Origin: Saccharothrix syringae
GTDB taxonomy: Bacteria > Actinomycetota > Actinomycetes > Mycobacteriales > Pseudonocardiaceae
Assembly (NCBI RefSeq): GCF_009498035.1
Contig: NZ_CP034550.1
Span: 6,634,001-6,698,000, forward strand
DNA length: 64,000 nucleotides
Reading direction: 5' to 3'
The position numbers were made by a program, and so were the translations under genes. Under the pieces are notes generated by a model. It was not told the DNA's origin and searched no databases. It saw only the letters and a list, made by a program, of their open reading frames with translations. The number at the start of each line of letters is the position of its first letter. The stretch's first letter is position 1. Below, piece after piece: positions 60,992-64,000 of this stretch.

Positions 60992-61383
60992 GCCACGCCC
61001 TCGTTCCTCATCTGCTGGTGGACGGAGGCGAGGAGCGCGTCGACCGCCCGCTCGTCGAGGCCGGCCGCGTAGGCGCGGCGCAGCCATGCCTCCAGGCCGC
61101 GGCGCAGCGACGTGTACGTCGACGCCGGCATCGCGGCCGACTGCTGTTCGTTGACGAACGTGCCCTGGCCCGGCCGGCCGGTGACCAGGTCCTCCTGCTC
61201 CATCTGCCGGTACGCCTTGGCGACGGTGTTCGGGTTGATCGCCAGGTCCTCGACCACCTCGCGGATGAGCGGGAGGCGGTCACCGGGTTGGAGGAAGCCC
61301 AGCAGCACCGCCTGGCGGACCTGTTGGACGAGTTGCAGGTACGGCGGCACGCCGGAGTGGGTGTCGAGCCGGAAGACGAACAC
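60988..61383 (-). CDS. YtrA-type GntR regulator
   Basis: A 131-residue regulator. The GntR winged helix (PPYLQLVQQVRQAVLLGFLQ, LPLIREVVEDLAINPNTVAK, AYRQMEQEDLVTGRPGQGTF) is followed by a short helical tail (residues 85-131) typical of the YtrA subfamily, which has no large effector domain. These proteins usually repress the ABC transporter genes they precede. GTG 61383 follows AAGGGG, only about 12 bases from a perfect 30-bp operator. First gene of the regulator-ATPase-permease operon. Confidence 0.92.
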   Translation of the reverse strand: MFVFRLDTHSGVPPYLQLVQQVRQAVLLGFLQPGDRLPLIREVVEDLAINPNTVAKAYRQMEQEDLVTGRPGQGTFVNEQQSAAMPASTYTSLRRGLEAWLRRAYAAGLDERAVDALLASVHQQMRNEGVA

Positions 61384-61394
61384 GGTAGCCCCTT

Positions 61395-61438
61395 ACTGCT
61401 TTACTAGTACCGTAGTAAAGCAGTGAGTCGGCGGTCAA
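61395..61438 (-). promoter_or_regulatory. GntR operator overlapping the operon promoter
   Basis: Perfect inverted repeat with 12-bp arms and 6-base spacer at 61395-61424. On the minus strand a -35 TTGACC (61433-61438) and -10 TACGGT (61409-61414) are 18 bases apart, so the repeat covers the -10 and start point. This arrangement predicts autorepression by the YtrA-type regulator. Confidence 0.75.
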
Positions 61439-61599
61439 GGGCGCCGACGTGCCCGCGCGGTCGGGGTACGTGACGGTGTGACCGTCCTCGGTGGCGCGGC
61501 GGGGGTGGAACTCGTCCGACTGCCCGGCCTGGGGAGTGCTCTCGGCCGGGAGGCGTAGTTGTCGGCCGCGGCCCCCGGCAGCGGCGGGCACACCGGCCT

Positions 61600-62335
61600 G
61601 CCCCGACCGAGACGCGCAAGGCCCTGCACGTCCTGGAGGACCACTCGCTGCTCGACCGGCACCGCACGGCCGCTACTCGATGCACGACCTGGTCCGCGCC
61701 TACGCCGCCACCACCGCCCGCGACCACCTCCCGGAGCCCGCGCGGCAGGCCGCGCTGGAGTGGGCGGTCGACTTCTACCGGCACACCGCCCACACCGCCG
61801 ACCGGCTCCTGGACGGCAACGACCGGGTCCGGCTCGACCCGCCCGCACCGGGGGTCCGCAGCCGGCCGACCTGTCCGCCGCGCCGGCGTGGCCGGACGAC
61901 CACCAGCCCCACCTGATCGCCGCCCAGCAGGTCGCCGCCGTCGAGCACCTGCACCGGACCCTCGCCGCGGCCGAGGAGCACCACGACACCCTCCAGGCGG
62001 CCTACACCGAGCACGCGCCCTTCAGGACGTGGGAGGTGCGAGGGGACTACCCGCAGGCCCTGGGCCACGCCCGGCGCGCCCTGCACCTCATCCGCGACCT
62101 CGATCGGCCGGTGCAGGAGGCCGACGCGCTCAACCAGGCGGGCCGGGCCGCCGCGGTGCCGGGCGACTACGACACCGCCCGCGACCACTGCCAGGCGGCC
62201 CTTCGACCCGTAGCCCTCTACCGCACCCTCGGCGACACCACCGCGGCCGCCGACACCCTCGACCGCCTCGGCCACCCGCACGCCGCCCCGGGCCGGCACG
62301 ACCAGGCCCGCGAGATGTGGCGGAACCCGGGCACC
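61600..62335 (+). pseudogene. AfsR/SARP-type NB-ARC-TPR regulator remnant
   Basis: Two frames carry parts of the C-terminal half of an AfsR-like regulator. Frame 3 (about 61610-61890): YSMHDLVRAYAATTARDHLP, FYRHTAHTADRLLDG, RLDPPAPGV, the linker after the NB-ARC ATPase. Frame 2 (about 61890-62335): AAVEHLHRTLAAAEEHHDTL, GDYPQALGHARRALHLIRDL, LDRLGHPHAAPGRHDQARE, the tetratricopeptide helices. The N-terminal DNA-binding, BTAD and ATPase parts are missing, and the TPR array is cut short. It is plainly non-functional and lies upstream of the chitinase gene. Confidence 0.7.
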
Positions 62336-62428
62336 GCCGACCACCCACAAGTCCACTGTGGACCAAACAGCGGACTTCTCGCACGACAGCGGACATTTCA
62401 CAACCTAAGCCGCATATCGCGAAACGTC

Positions 62429-62458
62429 TTGACAACCCCCATGGTCTAGTCCAATTCT
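62429..62458 (+). promoter_or_regulatory. Chitinase promoter with DasR-like box
   Basis: -35 TTGACA (62429-62434). Overlapping the expected -10 is TGGTCTAGTCCA (62442-62453), one base different from the dre core TGGTCTAGACCA bound by DasR, the GlcNAc-responsive GntR regulator. A -10 of AATTCT (62453-62458) would be 18 bases from the -35. Upstream at 62351-62363 is a second palindrome (GTCCAC-T-GTGGAC). Confidence 0.65.
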
Positions 62459-62520
62459 GATGACCGGTCGCCACCGCCGGGCCCCACCGGGCCCGCGTCC
62501 CCTCCCCTGCTGGAGCGCAC

Positions 62521-64000
62521 ATGCGTCCGTCCAGAGTCCTGGTACTCCTGGTGGCCCTGCTCACCTCCCTGTCCCTCATCCCGACCGCCGCCGGCGCGGC
62601 GGCCCAGGCGGCCAAGCCGCTGCCCGCCCGGGTGTTCGCCCCCTACTTCGAAGCCTGGACCGGCGAGAACCCGGCCACCCTGGCACAGCAGTCCGGCGCG
62701 AAGTACCTGACCTTCGCGTTCCTCCAGACCGCGGCCAAGGGCTCCTGCACGCCGCTGTGGAACGGCGACGCCGGGATGCCGATCTCACCGAGCGTGTTCG
62801 GCGGCGAGATCACCGCGTTGCGCGCCAACGGCGGCGACGCCATTCCGTCGTTCGGCGGCTACACCGCCGACCACACCGGCACCGAGATCGCCGACAGCTG
62901 CACCGACGTGGCCAGGATCGCCGCCGCGTTCCAGAGCGTCATCACCACCTACGACGTGAGCCGGCTCGACCTGGACGTCGAGGTCGAGGCGCTGGACAAC
63001 GCGGCGGGCATCGACCGCCGCAACAAGGCGATCAAGCTGACCCAGGACTGGGCCGCCGCCAACGGCCGCAGCGTCCAGTTCTCCTACACCCTGCCCACCA
63101 CCCCGACCGGCCTCGCGCCCAGCGGCCTGGCCGTGCTGCGCAACGCGGTCGCCAACAACGCCCGCGTCGACGTCGTGAACCTGATGACGTTCGACTACTA
63201 CGACGGCCGGCAGCACCAGATGGCCGACGACACCAAGACCGCCGCGCAGGGCCTGGTCGACCAGCTCGCCGCGCTGTGGCCGGGCAAGACCGAGGCCCAG
63301 CGGTGGGCGATGGTCGGCGTCACCGAGATGATCGGCGTGGACGACTACGGCCCCGCCGAGACCTTCCAGGTCGCCGACGCCCGCACCGTGTACGACTGGG
63401 CGATCGCCAAGGGCGTCAACACGCTGTCGTTCTGGGCGCTCCAGCGCGACAACGGCGGCTGCCCCGGCGGCGCTGCGGCGGACAACTGCTCCGGCATCGC
63501 CCAGGGCACGTGGGAGTTCAGCCGGATCTTCGCGCCGTTCACCGGCGGCGGGACCCCGAACCCGGTCAACGACTTCACCCTGGGGGTCACCCCGTCGTCC
63601 GCGGCGATCGACCCCGGCGGCTCGACCACCGCGACCGTGGGCACGGCGGTGGCCTCCGGCACCGCGGAGACGGTGTCCCTGACGGCGGGCCCGGCGCGTG
63701 CCGGTCTCACCGCGACCCTGTCGGCCTCCGGCGTCACCGCGGGCGGTTCGGCGACCCTGACCGTCGCGGCGGCGGCCACGGCGGTGCCCGGCGACTACAC
63801 GGTCACCGTGACCGGCACCAGCCCCTCGGCCACGCACACGGCCTCGTTCTCGGTGAAGGTCAAGGGCACCGTGCCGGACGGCACGATCGTCAACGGCGGC
63901 TTCGAGGACGGCGCGCTGACGCCGTGGACCGCCCCCGGTGACGCGATCGTCGGCACGCCGGCGCACTCCGGCGCGCACGCGCTCCAGGTCACGCCGAACG
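62521..64000 (+). CDS. Secreted GH18 chitinase with carbohydrate-binding modules, 3' end outside window
   Basis: ATG 62521 opens a frame that stays open to the window end (493 residues visible). Residues 1-30 are a signal peptide (VLVLLVALLTSLSLIP). Residues 36-340 form a GH18 chitinase-type barrel: ARVFAPYFEAWTGENPATLA, SFGGYTADHTG, the catalytic strand RLDLDVEVEALD, MTFDYYDGRQHQM and FWALQRDNGGCPGG. The catalytic Glu is in LDLDVE; the first Asp of the usual DxxDxDxE is Ser here. An Ig/fibronectin-like module (about 350-450) and the beginning of a carbohydrate-binding module (VNGGFEDGALTPWTAP) follow. A DasR-like box upstream supports regulation by N-acetylglucosamine. Degrades chitin outside the cell. 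Confidence 0.9.
   Translation, partial: MRPSRVLVLLVALLTSLSLIPTAAGAAAQAAKPLPARVFAPYFEAWTGENPATLAQQSGAKYLTFAFLQTAAKGSCTPLWNGDAGMPISPSVFGGEITALRANGGDAIPSFGGYTADHTGTEIADSCTDVARIAAAFQSVITTYDVSRLDLDVEVEALDNAAGIDRRNKAIKLTQDWAAANGRSVQFSYTLPTTPTGLAPSGLAVLRNAVANNARVDVVNLMTFDYYDGRQHQMADDTKTAAQGLVDQLAALWPGKTEAQRWAMVGVTEMIGVDDYGPAETFQVADARTVYDWAIAKGVNTLSFWALQRDNGGCPGGAAADNCSGIAQGTWEFSRIFAPFTGGGTPNPVNDFTLGVTPSSAAIDPGGSTTATVGTAVASGTAETVSLTAGPARAGLTATLSASGVTAGGSATLTVAAAATAVPGDYTVTVTGTSPSATHTASFSVKVKGTVPDGTIVNGGFEDGALTPWTAPGDAIVGTPAHSGAHALQVTPN

Overview
The window is very GC-rich, with GTG and TTG starts, many 4-nt GTGA or ATGA stop/start overlaps, and actinobacterial families (PaaX, HxlR, YtrA-type GntR, DUF3140, UrtABCDE, AfsR-like and ANTAR remnants, SigB-like promoters, a DasR-like box). 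It fits a filamentous actinomycete; I infer Pseudonocardiaceae (Saccharothrix/Actinosynnema/Lentzea type). I saw no rRNA, tRNA, CRISPR array or intact mobile element.

Layout. 1-6086: an amino-acid tailoring locus (MetX-like acetyltransferase, methyltransferase, and a minus-strand operon of PLP decarboxylase, membrane desaturase, O-acetylhomoserine-sulfhydrylase-like enzyme and PuuD-like amidotransferase) that resembles rhizobitoxine/aminoethoxyvinylglycine logic. 6241-6650: IS630 transposase wreck. 6951-10363: phosphoketolase and acetate kinase. 10591-11920: GAF-ANTAR scrap, DUF3140, DinB protein. 13051-23215: a five-gene minus-strand operon (thioester-reductase-like SDR, PfaD-type reductase, KS-AT-ACP-KR-DH synthase, sulfotransferase, APS kinase), predicted to make a sulfated polyketide or lipid. 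23761-30335: two-component system, CheB-like esterase, EF-hand protein and decayed genes. 30425-37407: P450 relic, secreted protein, and a PaaX-controlled operon of MHS transporter, secreted hydrolase and P450. 37520-40087: HxlR regulator, MBL hydrolase, broken EgtE-like gene. 40213-45597: stress-type block with SRPBCC protein, two zinc dehydrogenases, a broken membrane gene and a DJ-1 protein, with two SigB-like promoters. 45744-50360: urea transporter urtABCDE. 50553-54364: O-methyltransferase, PfpI protein, Gfo/Idh and ThuA. 54603-57110: a TPR/periplasmic-binding-protein/pentameric ligand-gated channel fusion. 57758-61424: HAF-repeat protein and a YtrA-type regulator with ABC transporter. 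61600-64000: AfsR relic and a chitinase that runs off the window.

The strongest candidates for new biology are the binding-protein/ion-channel fusion, the PUFA-synthase-like sulfation operon and the vinylglycine-like locus. The window also holds an unusual number of decayed genes, several broken by both frameshift and internal deletion.
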